Source of the DNA: Catalimonadaceae bacterium JC749
GTDB lineage: Bacteria > Bacteroidota > Bacteroidia > Cytophagales > Cyclobacteriaceae
DNA length: 64,000 nt
Direction of reading: 5' to 3'
Assembly: GCA_021730635.1 (NCBI GenBank)
Contig: JAJNNC010000007.1
Location: forward strand, 337,100 to 401,099
Below are positions 35,809 through 44,562 of the stretch, in pieces. Every line of letters begins with the position of its first letter. Positions within the stretch are counted from its first letter, which is position 1. The notes beneath the pieces were generated by a model. That model was not told where the DNA came from. It searched no databases and saw only the letters and a list, made by a program, of their open reading frames with translations. The position numbers and the translations under genes are program-made.

Positions 35809-35841
35809 GAGCTTTACGTTTCATCATAAAGCTCAAAAAAA
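35809..35841. terminator. Bidirectional intrinsic terminator downstream of pdhA
   Basis: A perfect 8-bp stem (GAGCTTTA 35809-35816, TAAAGCTC 35827-35834), flanked by A7 at 35802-35808 and A7 at 35835-35841. On the minus strand it gives a U tract and would end the pdhA transcript about 100 bases past its stop. Confidence 0.8.
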
Positions 35842-35932
35842 TAATCAGGATGACAAAATTAATGTAAGTTACTTGAGGCCATGGGGCAAAGGTGGCTCTA
35901 TGGGTACGTACCCCATGAAGGCCAATCCCTAT

Positions 35933-36982
35933 TTAATCCAAAATATAAGGATAATCTGGCTGGGCATATACATCTTTCAGGGCTTCTGAAGGATCCGGGT
36001 AAGCCGACTCATCCGCAAACTTAATGCATTCCTCTACCTGTTCTTTCACTTTATCTTCTATGGCTTTCAACGCATCTTCGGAAGCTAGTTTATATTCCAG
36101 TATGGAGTTCATGCATTGAACGATAGGGTCTTGCGATTTGTAGCCTTCCAGTTCTTCTTTGGTACGGTATTTAGCCGGGTCTGATACTGAGTGCCCTTTG
36201 TAACGATAGGTTCTGAACTCCAGCAAGGTAGGTCCGTCGCCCTTCCTGGCTCTTTCAGCCGCTTCGGCAACCGCATGATGCACATTTTCCACTTTCATTG
36301 CATCTACCGGGAAGGAAGGCATATCATAGGCTTCGCCCAGTGTATACAGCTCTGTCACATTGCTGGTGCGCTTCACGGAAGTTCCCATGGCAAAGCCATT
36401 GTTTTCTATGATGAAAATAACGGGCAATTTCATGGTCATGGCCATGTTCAGGGTTTCGTGAAAAGAGCCCTGCCGGGTGGCTCCATCGCCCATAAAAGTG
36501 GCACAGAGATTATCTGTTCCTTTGAATTTTTCGGCAAAAGCAATACCGGCTCCTAAAGGAATTTGCCCCCCTACAATGCCATGCCCCCCATAGAAATGAT
36601 GTTCTTTGTCAAACATGTGCATAGAACCTCCCTTACCTTTGGAGATGCCTGTTTCCTTGGCAAACAGCTCCGCCATGATATATTTTGGGTCGGTACCCAA
36701 AGCAATAGGATGTGCATGGTCACGGTAAGCAGTAATATATTTGTCACCCTCTTTCAAGGCGGTTACCGCACCGGCAATACAAGCCTCTTGTCCGATGTAT
36801 AAGTGCAAAAACCCTCTGATCTTCTGACGGCCATATTGCTGATTGGCTTTTTCCTCAAATCTTCTCAACAAATACATCATCTCATACCACCAAAGATAGG
36901 TTTCTTTAGAAAATTCAGATTTCTTTGCAGTTGATTTAGATTTCGATTTTGGTTTTGCCTTTTCTTTAGTACTTACTGCCAT
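35933..36982 (-). CDS. pdhA: Pyruvate dehydrogenase E1 component, alpha subunit
   Basis: A 349-residue thiamine-diphosphate-dependent subunit that decarboxylates pyruvate in the pyruvate dehydrogenase complex. The TPP/Mg motif runs from MGDGATRQGSFHETLN to FIIENNGFAMGTS (about 163-200). The phosphorylation-loop region RTYRYKGHSVSDPAKYRTKEE (about 258-278) is typical of PDH E1-alpha. The first 25 residues are Lys/Ser rich (KAKPKSKSKSTAKKSEFS), likely a disordered tail. The beta subunit and E2 are not in the window. It is divergent from recF with a 100-base gap. Confidence 0.94.
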   Translation of the reverse strand: MAVSTKEKAKPKSKSKSTAKKSEFSKETYLWWYEMMYLLRRFEEKANQQYGRQKIRGFLHLYIGQEACIAGAVTALKEGDKYITAYRDHAHPIALGTDPKYIMAELFAKETGISKGKGGSMHMFDKEHHFYGGHGIVGGQIPLGAGIAFAEKFKGTDNLCATFMGDGATRQGSFHETLNMAMTMKLPVIFIIENNGFAMGTSVKRTSNVTELYTLGEAYDMPSFPVDAMKVENVHHAVAEAAERARKGDGPTLLEFRTYRYKGHSVSDPAKYRTKEELEGYKSQDPIVQCMNSILEYKLASEDALKAIEDKVKEQVEECIKFADESAYPDPSEALKDVYAQPDYPYILD

Positions 36983-37082
36983 GATATTGTGTGATTAAAA
37001 TTCGGGGTTCTATTGTTAAACCCTTGTATCTGTTTACTGTTTTGTCTTCGCAAAATAAATAAAAACATTCAACAAAGAACTA

Positions 37083-38195
37083 ATGTGGCTTGAAAAAATC
37101 AGTCTGCTGAATTTTAAGAATTATGAAGAACTGGAGCTTTCTTTCTCCGAACAAATCAATTGCCTGGTGGGGGAAAACGGGAGTGGAAAGACCAATTTGC
37201 TGGATGCTATCTATTATCTCTCTTTAACCAAAAGTGCGTTTAGCACTACCGAAGCACAAAATATTCGTCATCAGGCTCCTTTCTTCATGGTCAAAGGATT
37301 GATTCATAAAAACGACCACGACTATCAGATTCAGTTTAGTGTACAGGGAGGGCAAAAGAAAGTAGGCAAAAACAATGGTGTGAATTACGATCGGCTGAGT
37401 GAGCACATTGGCTCATTTCCGGTAGTGCTGATCACACCCGATGACACTGATATTATCAAAGGGGGAAGCGAAATACGAAGAAAATTCTTTGACGGACTCA
37501 TTTCTCAGATCGATAGTGTCTACCTGGAAAATCTGATCAATTATAATCATGTGTTGAAGCAGCGGAATAGTTTGCTGAAACAGTTTGCCGAAAACAATAA
37601 TTACGATTCCGACCTGCTGGATTCTTACAGTGATCAGCTTTTGGATTTTGGCGCTAAAATCTATGCTTACCGTAAGGCTTTCGTAAGCAGCTTTTTTCCC
37701 ACATTTATCGCACACTATGACAACATCTCCGGGCAAAAAGAGACAGTGAAAATCACCCATCAGTCGGATTTTGCGTCGGGAAATTATCGTAAGGATTTTT
37801 TTCAGACCTATCAGAAAGATTTGGTCCTGCAGCGAACCACCAAAGGAGTGCACAAAGATGATTTTGATTTTGAAATTAATGGTTTCCCCGTCAAAAAATA
37901 CGGCTCGCAAGGGCAGCAAAAATCATTTGTGATTGCCCTGAAGCTGGCTCAGTTCGATATCATGAAGCTTGAAAAGGGCATCAAGCCTATCTTGTTGCTG
38001 GATGATATCTTTGACAAGCTGGATGACCTGCGGATTGCCAAACTCGTAGAAATGGTAGCCCATCATTCTTTCGGGCAGCTTTTTGTCACCGATGCCCGGC
38101 CCGAACGAACTCAAACGATTTTTCAACCAATAGAAGCTGAAAAAAAAGTATTTGTCATTCAGCAGGGCACTGTCATAGACGAATCCTTTATGTAG
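37083..38195 (+). CDS. recF: DNA replication and repair protein RecF
   Basis: A 370-residue SMC-like ATPase that loads RecA at single-strand gaps. Walker A GENGSGKTN is at about residues 30-38, the ABC signature region KKYGSQGQQKSFVIALKLAQ at about 275-294, and Walker B PILLLDDIFDKLD at about 305-317. The N-terminal LLNFKNYEELEL is the family start. Its last eight bases overlap the 3' end of the convergent transporter gene. Confidence 0.95.
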   Translation: MWLEKISLLNFKNYEELELSFSEQINCLVGENGSGKTNLLDAIYYLSLTKSAFSTTEAQNIRHQAPFFMVKGLIHKNDHDYQIQFSVQGGQKKVGKNNGVNYDRLSEHIGSFPVVLITPDDTDIIKGGSEIRRKFFDGLISQIDSVYLENLINYNHVLKQRNSLLKQFAENNNYDSDLLDSYSDQLLDFGAKIYAYRKAFVSSFFPTFIAHYDNISGQKETVKITHQSDFASGNYRKDFFQTYQKDLVLQRTTKGVHKDDFDFEINGFPVKKYGSQGQQKSFVIALKLAQFDIMKLEKGIKPILLLDDIFDKLDDLRIAKLVEMVAHHSFGQLFVTDARPERTQTIFQPIEAEKKVFVIQQGTVIDESFM

Positions 38196-39735
38196 GTTTG
38201 AAAGCAAAGAAAATAATCCAGACAACCAACAAGGTGGGCAATAGAAATGGCAGAGAAAAGCGTATAATGTACCCAAAGAAGGAAGGCATCTTGATACCGA
38301 TCTGCTCCGCAATAGATTTTACCATGAAATTAGGTCCATTGCCAATATAGGTCATAGCGCCAAAAAATACGGCGGCTACTGAAATAGCTGTCAGATCCAG
38401 GGTGCTATCGTGGAAACCTCCACGGGCAAAAGCCATCACTTCAGTCGCATTGCCTACATCCGCTCCCTGAGAGGCCATGGCAGCGGCCAGAAAATTCAGA
38501 TAAGTAGGCGCATTATCCAGAAAACCTGACAAAAAACCCGTTCCCCAATACAGGGTGTTGTGGGTAATAAGTGCAGCGCCTGTTTCTGACTTTGCAAAGT
38601 CTCCTACCAGCTCCAAAGCAGGCATCATCGTACCAAAAATACCAATGAAAATAAAAGCGACTTCACGAATGGGTTCGAAACTGAAGTCATTGCCGCTTAG
38701 GGCTTCTTTACTGGCTAGGCGATACGATAGGAAGGCTACGGAAAACATAATGACTTCCCGGACAAAAGAAAACTGTTGACCGTCATAGGTAATGCCCGGT
38801 ACCCAGTCAAACTTTTTAGGATCTATAAACACTGCCCCTATGATCACAGCCAGCCACAGAAAGTTACGCATCCCCAACACAGATATCTTGTTGCTATAAG
38901 TGACCTCTTCTTCTTCCAGCTCGTTTTCAGACTTATTACGCTTATCCAGCCAATAGAAAACTACCGCCAGCAGCAGAATCGTAAACAACCATTCTAGTAC
39001 TACATGGCTCATGGTCCAGAAAAAGGGCACGCCTCTCAGGAAACCTAAAAACAAGGGGGGATCGCCAATGGGTGTTAAAGCGCCTCCCACATTGCTGACC
39101 ATAAAAATAAAGAAAATAATGTGGTAGGACTGTATGCGGTTTTTGTTGAGCCGGATATAAGGCCGGATCAATAGCATAGAAGCGCCGGTTGTACCAATCA
39201 GGTTGGAAATGACCGACCCTATTAACAACAGCATCACGTTGGCCATAGGGGTAGCTTTTTTGTCTACTTTGATCAAGATACCTCCTGAGGCAATAAACAG
39301 GGAAGCTAACAGGGCAATGAACTGCATATATTCCGCCAGGGCATGCACCGGTTCATGTGCGTTGTGTAAGACAAACAAATAGTAGGATACCACCAGCAGT
39401 GCCAGAAACACCGCCACCAGTGGATAGTTTTTGTGCCAGAAATGCTCATAAAACAAGGGGCCTGTGGCTATCATCAGCAGTAGCAAGGCAAAAGGAAGCA
39501 CCAACCATACCGGCGCACTGCCATGAGCCTCACCTTCTTCGGCCTGATGTGTTCCCTGCGACGTCACCTGCTCGTGTTCATCTCCATGTTGCTGCTCCGA
39601 TGTCTGCTCCGCAAGGGCTAACGCCGTCCGTACCTGTAGGGGTTGATGCGGCTGTCCCGATCCTGTAGTAGTAAAAAGGAAAATAAAAATACCTGTGAGA
39701 AACACGAAGAACACATGCTCCAATCTGCAATTCAT
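38188..39735 (-). CDS. NhaD/ArsB-type sodium:proton antiporter-like membrane protein
   Basis: A 515-residue ion transporter (Na+/H+ antiporter NhaD or citrate-transporter superfamily). A signal-like first helix is followed by a periplasmic or lumenal His/Glu-rich segment (residues about 42-72, HGDEHEQVTSQGTHQAEEGE), then about eleven hydrophobic segments. Family patterns include GSVISNLIGTTGASMLLIRPYI, NVGGALTPIGDPPLFLGFL, LDNAPTYLNFLAAAM and YIGNGPNFMVKSIAEQ. The His-rich segment could bind metal or sense pH; this is inference. It is convergent with recF. Confidence 0.88.
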   Translation of the reverse strand: MNCRLEHVFFVFLTGIFIFLFTTTGSGQPHQPLQVRTALALAEQTSEQQHGDEHEQVTSQGTHQAEEGEAHGSAPVWLVLPFALLLLMIATGPLFYEHFWHKNYPLVAVFLALLVVSYYLFVLHNAHEPVHALAEYMQFIALLASLFIASGGILIKVDKKATPMANVMLLLIGSVISNLIGTTGASMLLIRPYIRLNKNRIQSYHIIFFIFMVSNVGGALTPIGDPPLFLGFLRGVPFFWTMSHVVLEWLFTILLLAVVFYWLDKRNKSENELEEEEVTYSNKISVLGMRNFLWLAVIIGAVFIDPKKFDWVPGITYDGQQFSFVREVIMFSVAFLSYRLASKEALSGNDFSFEPIREVAFIFIGIFGTMMPALELVGDFAKSETGAALITHNTLYWGTGFLSGFLDNAPTYLNFLAAAMASQGADVGNATEVMAFARGGFHDSTLDLTAISVAAVFFGAMTYIGNGPNFMVKSIAEQIGIKMPSFFGYIIRFSLPFLLPTLLVVWIIFFAFKPT

Positions 39736-39935
39736 TATAGTTAGGTTGGTTAAGCTTTCGCTAATTAAAGATGCTTTTTCTGTAAAATCATTAAAAGAAA
39801 GTAAGAGATCAAATTAATTTTGCATAAAAAATGTTATTGGCCGGGAACAAAGATAGCATAATACTGCACTTTTTGTAGGTATTTTGCAAAATCTACGCGA
39901 TCAATACTTGTTAAAATTCATGGACAGTGCCCTGT

Positions 39936-40673
39936 ATGTTCAATCTTGCTATAGATATTGGAAATACTTATACAAAAGTTGGCCTTTTTAAAGGGAGCGA
40001 GCTGATAGAGGCTCATTTCGAACTCAATGAAGACACTTTGTTGACACTTGTTAAGCAACTTTCCTTCAAGCATGTGATTCTGTCGTCTGTAGCGGCCCTG
40101 CCTGAGGCATTGATCCGGTTTTTAACGGCAACCCCCTCCCTCATCCAAATGGGTGCCGATACAAAACTTCCTTTTGTAAATCTTTATCATACCCCTCAAA
40201 CACTTGGAAATGATAGAAAAGCGGCTGTAGCGGGGGGGGCTTTTTTATATCCTGCCCGTCCGGTGCTGGCCATTGACATGGGCACCTGCGTAAAAGTTGA
40301 CTTTATAGATCATCAAAACAGATACCATGGCGGCTCCATTGCGCCGGGGCTCCGGATGCGCCTGCAAGCCATGCATACTTTCACTGCCCGTTTGCCGTTA
40401 GTAAATACAGAAAACGTAGCGGCGGAGCAGATTGCTCTGATTGGTAAAAGTACACAGGAAGCCATCCGCAGTGGCGCTGTGCATGGCTTGGGAGCAGAAA
40501 TTACACAAATGATTCGGATGTATGCCGACAAATTCGCAGATTTGCAGGTTGTTATATGTGGCGGAGATGCAGCGTATCTTACAAAGATAATTCAGCCAGA
40601 GCATATCATGATTCCCGAACTCACATTGATTGGTTTGAACAGAATCCTAATTCATAATGTCTCGCAAAATTAA
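39936..40673 (+). CDS. coaX: Type III pantothenate kinase
   Basis: A 245-residue ASKHA-fold kinase for the first step of coenzyme A synthesis. I take ATG 39936 (MFNLAIDIGNTYTKVGLFKG), although GTG 39927 would add three residues. The phosphate motif is DIGNTYTKVG, the catalytic aspartate is in LAIDMGTCVKVDFID (about 110-124), the pantothenate site includes GNDRKAAVAGG, and the third motif is VICGGDAAYL. The last 17 bases overlap the next gene, an outer-membrane protein, so both are likely translated from one message. Confidence 0.93.
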   Translation: MFNLAIDIGNTYTKVGLFKGSELIEAHFELNEDTLLTLVKQLSFKHVILSSVAALPEALIRFLTATPSLIQMGADTKLPFVNLYHTPQTLGNDRKAAVAGGAFLYPARPVLAIDMGTCVKVDFIDHQNRYHGGSIAPGLRMRLQAMHTFTARLPLVNTENVAAEQIALIGKSTQEAIRSGAVHGLGAEITQMIRMYADKFADLQVVICGGDAAYLTKIIQPEHIMIPELTLIGLNRILIHNVSQN

Positions 40674-41943
40674 GTATTTCACATTTCTTTTTATTTTACT
40701 GCTTTGGAGTTGGAAAAGCCTGGCTCAAACTGGTAAAACACCCTACTCATCACAAGGCTTGGGCTATTTGTCAAGCCCTTCTTTCATTCACAATCTGGGG
40801 ATGGGAGGGATTGGTATTGCAGCAGGAAACGGACTGCACATCAACAATATCAACCCTGCGCTTCTGTACAGGAATAATCTCTCCGCTTTTGACATTGGTA
40901 TTAGCGGAGAATATAAAGATCTGACAAAAGGTGATGAAACCGGCAGTGCATTCTCAGGAGGGCTCCTCTATGGCGCCTTTGCCTTTCCGGCTATCACCAA
41001 TCGCTGGACATTCAGTCTTGGACTCATGCCTTACAGCACAGTAGGCTATACTATTGAGGAATCCAGAACCGTGACAGGCAATGGCGGACGGGCCCAATTA
41101 TCTTTGGAAGGCGAAGGGGGTATTTCTCAGGTTTATTTCTCCAATGGAATAAGAGTATATGATAATCTGGCCCTTGGGCTAAAAGTGTCTTACCTGTTTG
41201 GCTCTATCGACCGTAGCCTGAGCCTGCTACCCCTAACGACAGACAATTTCAGTTATATCACTTCCTCCCGGCAAACTCTTTTTTATTCCGGCTTATTACC
41301 GGAAGCAGGACTTTCTTATAGTCTGAAAGTAGGCGATAATGCTTATCTAAGTGTGGGAGGTATCTTTCAGCCCCAAACCAGTATCAAAGCAAACCGTAGT
41401 GTTCGCTTTGAAAGCCGTGATCTACAAAACTCTATTATCTCGCAGGATACCATTACCAACGAACCGGGTAGTGTCATCATTCCACAGAAATACGGAGTGG
41501 GGATTGCTATGGAAAAATACCCCAAATATGTAGTGGGTGTGGATATTACTCTACAAGACTGGGAAAACTTTGGTGCTTACCGTCCTGATAGCATTAACGC
41601 GCCCAGAAGTAATGAAGCTTTAAGGAATAGCTTTCAACTGGCCGCAGGAGGGGAATTCATTCCGGATGCATCCTCTGTTAACAGTTATCTGAAAAGGGTT
41701 TCCTACCGGGCAGGTTTCAATTATCGCAATACCCCTTTCTATGTGAACAATGAGCAAATCAGGGAAATCAGCGTGACCCTGGGTTTTTCCCTACCCCTGA
41801 GCAGCCTCTCCAGCCTGAATCTGGCTTTGGAGGGTGGACAAAGAGGCTCTACCACAAACGAACTGATTAGAGAAAACTATTTTAAAGTGAGTTTGGGGAC
41901 TACTTTCAATGATCGTTGGTTTATCAGGAGAAAGTATGATTAG
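40657..41943 (+). CDS. Outer-membrane beta-barrel protein (FadL/PorV-like)
   Basis: A 428-residue exported protein. A signal peptide (MSRKIKYFTFLFILLLWSWKSLA) precedes a barrel with GLGYLSSPSFIHNLGMGGIGIAAGNGLHINNINPALLYRN, a pattern common in FadL- or PorV-type Bacteroidota proteins. Alternating strands continue to the C-terminus. It overlaps coaX by 17 bases. Transported compound or partner is unknown; conserved linkage with envelope genes suggests a role in outer-membrane biogenesis, which is inference. Confidence 0.85.
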   Translation: MSRKIKYFTFLFILLLWSWKSLAQTGKTPYSSQGLGYLSSPSFIHNLGMGGIGIAAGNGLHINNINPALLYRNNLSAFDIGISGEYKDLTKGDETGSAFSGGLLYGAFAFPAITNRWTFSLGLMPYSTVGYTIEESRTVTGNGGRAQLSLEGEGGISQVYFSNGIRVYDNLALGLKVSYLFGSIDRSLSLLPLTTDNFSYITSSRQTLFYSGLLPEAGLSYSLKVGDNAYLSVGGIFQPQTSIKANRSVRFESRDLQNSIISQDTITNEPGSVIIPQKYGVGIAMEKYPKYVVGVDITLQDWENFGAYRPDSINAPRSNEALRNSFQLAAGGEFIPDASSVNSYLKRVSYRAGFNYRNTPFYVNNEQIREISVTLGFSLPLSSLSSLNLALEGGQRGSTTNELIRENYFKVSLGTTFNDRWFIRRKYD

Positions 41944-42105
41944 TAAGTCTCGGCAGAATCTAATAAAGTAATTAATTTTTTAACCTTTCCTTGCATTTTA
42001 GAGTTATTCCTTCGTGCAGGGCATGTCTGAGAGAGAAAAAACCATAGATAAGGCAAAAAAATACGAGTTTAATCCTATTTTATGCTTTTTTGTCGGGTGA
42101 AGGTA

Positions 42106-42136
42106 TTGTTTTTCTGCAACTTCGGCCTTATTTTTG
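42106..42136 (+). promoter_or_regulatory. Candidate upstream promoter P1 of the TPR-lptC operon
   Basis: TTG at 42106-42108 is followed after 20 bases by TATTTTTG (42129-42136), an exact TAnnTTTG match. Confidence 0.4.
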
Positions 42137-42206
42137 TATTTCTCTTAATAAAATGTAGTGTAAGATTTGATAATGATTATTTAAGTTTTGTTACGTTTAA
42201 ATTTTT

Positions 42207-42238
42207 TTTGTAACAGGAACTATACATTATTAAATTTG
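42207..42238 (+). promoter_or_regulatory. Candidate promoter P2 of the TPR-lptC operon
   Basis: TTTG at 42207-42210 and TAAATTTG at 42231-42238 are separated by 20 bases, matching the full Bacteroidota consensus. Transcription would start near 42245, about 60 bases before the ATG at 42307. Confidence 0.6.
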
Positions 42239-42306
42239 TTTTTCTACAGATTACAGCTTCATAAAATTTTATATTTTTAAACACATCTATAATAACTTAG
42301 GGAACC

Positions 42307-43620
42307 ATGAGATTAATTTTAAAACTTAACTCAATCTGTCCGGCTTTCCTGCTCTTGTTAGTAGTATCTACTGTGGCTGAGGCTCAGTGGAATTGGCCAG
42401 AAGATAAAAAGACTGCGGAAGAGAAAGTTGTACTTTATACTGATTACAAAAAACAAGGAAATTTTCAGGCAGCTGTAGAACCGCTTAGCTGGCTTCTCGA
42501 CAACGCTCCCGACCTGAACTCCTCTATTTACATCAACGGAGCTGATATATACGAAGAATTAGCATCGAAAGAGACGGATGCTGCCAAGCGGAAGGAATAT
42601 GTGGAAAAAACGCTGGAGATGTACGACAAGCGAATGCAATATTTCGGAGAAGAGGCTGAAGTGCTTAACAGAAAAGCCAGCGCAGCTATTAAGCTGTTGT
42701 TTAAAGATAAAAACGAATATGGCAGGCTGGAAGAAATTTTCTCCAAAGCGCTGGAAGCAAACGATGCTAATTTTGCCTACTACAATATTTTCCCTTATAT
42801 GACCGTAGCCAAAGAGCAATACGAAAAAGGGGAGCTTACAGAAGATGAGGTCATCAGCATCTACGACAAGCTGAATGAAGTCATCGACAAAAATGTAGAA
42901 TCCAACAGCAAATTCGCTGATAAATATAAAGAGCAAGCCGATAAAGTAGATGCCCTGTTTATCCAGACGATCAATGTGGATTGCGACTTTATTGCCAGCA
43001 AGCTGGTTCCTAAAATGAAGGAGAATCCGGAAGATACGGACATCGCGAAAAAAGTAATAGCCCTTTCCTTAGCTTCTGAGTGTACTGATCAGGACTATTT
43101 CACAGATGCGGCTATCGCTACTTTTGAGAAAGAGCCTAATGCTGGTCTGGCAAAAACAATTGGGGAACGCATGATGAGAAATGAGGACTACGATGAAGCG
43201 ACTCAGTTTCTGAACAAAGCTGCTGAGCTGTCTAACAGCGACGATCAAAAAGCAGAAATCTACTTAGGCATGGCTAACATCGCCCTGAAGCAAGAGCAAA
43301 GAGGCATGGCCCGTGACTATGCGCTGAAAGCTGCTCAGGCTAGCGATGCAGTAGACGCTAAAGCTTATGGACTGATAGGCAATATGTACATGAACAGCTA
43401 CGAACAATGCAAAGGCGGACAGGATGTAGTGGATGATAGAGCTGTATTTATCGCTGCTTATGAAATGTATAAGAAAGCAGGTAATTCAGACGGTATGCGG
43501 AATGCAAAAGAACAATTCCCCTCTAAAGAGGAGGTCTTTACCTACAATAAAAAAGTAGGAGAACAGATAAAAGTAGGCTGCTGGATCAATGAATCAGTAG
43601 CGATACAGACAAGAGATTAA
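42307..43620 (+). CDS. Exported tetratricopeptide-repeat protein
   Basis: A 437-residue protein with a signal peptide ending VAEA-QWNWP (about residue 26). TPR-like helix pairs run through most of the mature part: AAVEPLSWLLDNAPDLNSSIYINGADIYEELA near the start, and later ATQFLNKAAELSNSDDQKAEIYLGMANIALKQ and ARDYALKAAQASDAVDAKAYGLIGNMYMNSY. The composition is very rich in Glu, Lys and Ala. It probably acts in the periplasm as a scaffold. A terminator-like hairpin 23 bases after its stop may separate it partly from lptC. Confidence 0.88.
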   Translation: MRLILKLNSICPAFLLLLVVSTVAEAQWNWPEDKKTAEEKVVLYTDYKKQGNFQAAVEPLSWLLDNAPDLNSSIYINGADIYEELASKETDAAKRKEYVEKTLEMYDKRMQYFGEEAEVLNRKASAAIKLLFKDKNEYGRLEEIFSKALEANDANFAYYNIFPYMTVAKEQYEKGELTEDEVISIYDKLNEVIDKNVESNSKFADKYKEQADKVDALFIQTINVDCDFIASKLVPKMKENPEDTDIAKKVIALSLASECTDQDYFTDAAIATFEKEPNAGLAKTIGERMMRNEDYDEATQFLNKAAELSNSDDQKAEIYLGMANIALKQEQRGMARDYALKAAQASDAVDAKAYGLIGNMYMNSYEQCKGGQDVVDDRAVFIAAYEMYKKAGNSDGMRNAKEQFPSKEEVFTYNKKVGEQIKVGCWINESVAIQTRD

Positions 43621-43642
43621 CGCACAGTATCATATCATTTGA

Positions 43643-43706
43643 AGCCATTTCCTCCGGAAGATTTGGTCATAAACGCTGAATCTCCAAGAGGAAATGGCTA
43701 TTTTTG
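43643..43706 (+). terminator. Long-stem terminator-like hairpin between TPR gene and lptC
   Basis: A perfect 12-bp outer stem (AGCCATTTCCTC 43643-43654, GAGGAAATGGCT 43688-43699) contains an inner AGATT/AATCT stem (43659-43663, 43679-43683). It is followed by TATTTTTG. It may end part of the transcripts before lptC. Confidence 0.6.
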
Positions 43707-43750
43707 TTAGGAACTTATCCGGACAATCCTGGTTTTACCTATAAAAAATT

Positions 43751-44281
43751 ATGATGCGAAAGGTACTCTTATATTTTTTGATCCTGCCAGGATTCTCAGC
43801 TTGTCTTGATGAAGGACAAAATGCTGACGATTTTAAAGAATATGAGGGGCCTATCTCAGAAGTTTCTAATGCAGAAATGCTCTACAGTGACTCTGCCGTT
43901 GTTCGGGTCAGACTGGAAGCAAACAAACAACTGAATTTTGAAAATGGAGACCTTGAGTTTCCGGAAGGAATCTATATTGAATTCTTTGAAGAAGATGGCA
44001 CCAAGTCTTCTACCATTGAGGCCAATCAGGGAACTTTCAACAAAAGTGAGAATTTATATACGGCTACCGGTGAGGTAGTTGTCAGAAATTTAATATCTGG
44101 TGAAAAATTGTCTACAGAACTGCTAAACTGGAAGCCCAGCAAACATGAAATCTACACGGATCGGTACGTGGAAATAACAACGGAGGGAGAAATACTGATG
44201 GGAGAGGGTCTTACATCAGATGAACAATTTGTCTCTTACCGCATTTTAAAACCGACTGGTACTATTTCTATTAATAATTGA
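43751..44281 (+). CDS. lptC: LPS export system lipoprotein/periplasmic protein LptC
   Basis: A 176-residue protein of the LptC family, which links the inner-membrane LptBFG transporter to the periplasmic bridge for lipopolysaccharide. The leader ends in a lipobox-like FSAC (Cys at about residue 18), so here it is probably a lipoprotein rather than a single-span membrane protein, as is usual in Bacteroidota. The beta-jellyroll pattern is visible: EMLYSDSAVVRVRLEA, YIEFFEEDGTKSSTIEANQGTFN, LYTATGEVVVRN and KHEIYTDRYVEITT. The next gene starts 10 bases later. Confidence 0.88.
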   Translation: MMRKVLLYFLILPGFSACLDEGQNADDFKEYEGPISEVSNAEMLYSDSAVVRVRLEANKQLNFENGDLEFPEGIYIEFFEEDGTKSSTIEANQGTFNKSENLYTATGEVVVRNLISGEKLSTELLNWKPSKHEIYTDRYVEITTEGEILMGEGLTSDEQFVSYRILKPTGTISINN

Positions 44282-44290
44282 GCGCTGTAT

Positions 44291-44521
44291 ATGCGTCTGC
44301 CTGACTCAATATTGTTGTCGCTGAGTGTGGTTTTTTTTATCATCGGTGTGCATCAGGTCATGACATTGGGGTTGACCTATGCCTATAGTATGCTGATGCT
44401 ATCGGTTCTCTCTTTACTATGGTATAGAATCAGAAAAAAGAAAGCCTCGCAGCAAAAAATAGAGGGTCAGCATGAGAAAAACAGAAAGAAAGTTAAACAA
44501 CCCAAACGAAAAAGTTTATAA
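44291..44521 (+). CDS. Small membrane protein, 76 aa
   Basis: A short protein with two hydrophobic segments (ILLSLSVVFFIIGVHQVMTLGL and YAYSMLMLSVLSLLWY) and a strongly basic C-terminal tail (about 28 residues, over one third Lys or Arg). The ATG follows lptC by 10 bases and the stop precedes the CNNM gene by 41 bases, so it is a member of this operon. The family is not recognised. By the positive-inside rule the tail is cytoplasmic, as would be the N-terminus. Confidence 0.75.
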   Translation: MRLPDSILLSLSVVFFIIGVHQVMTLGLTYAYSMLMLSVLSLLWYRIRKKKASQQKIEGQHEKNRKKVKQPKRKSL

Positions 44522-44562
44522 TGGTCTGCTATTGACCATTTCACTAGTGTGTACGTACGTTC

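Larger units (their letters stand above)
41944..42306 (+). other. Long A+T-rich leader and promoter region
   Basis: 363 bases without a gene. The right half carries two candidate promoters (42106-42136 and 42207-42238) in tandem. An inverted repeat TGTTAC (42189-42194) with GTAACA (42210-42215) partly overlaps the -33 box of the second. Confidence 0.5.
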
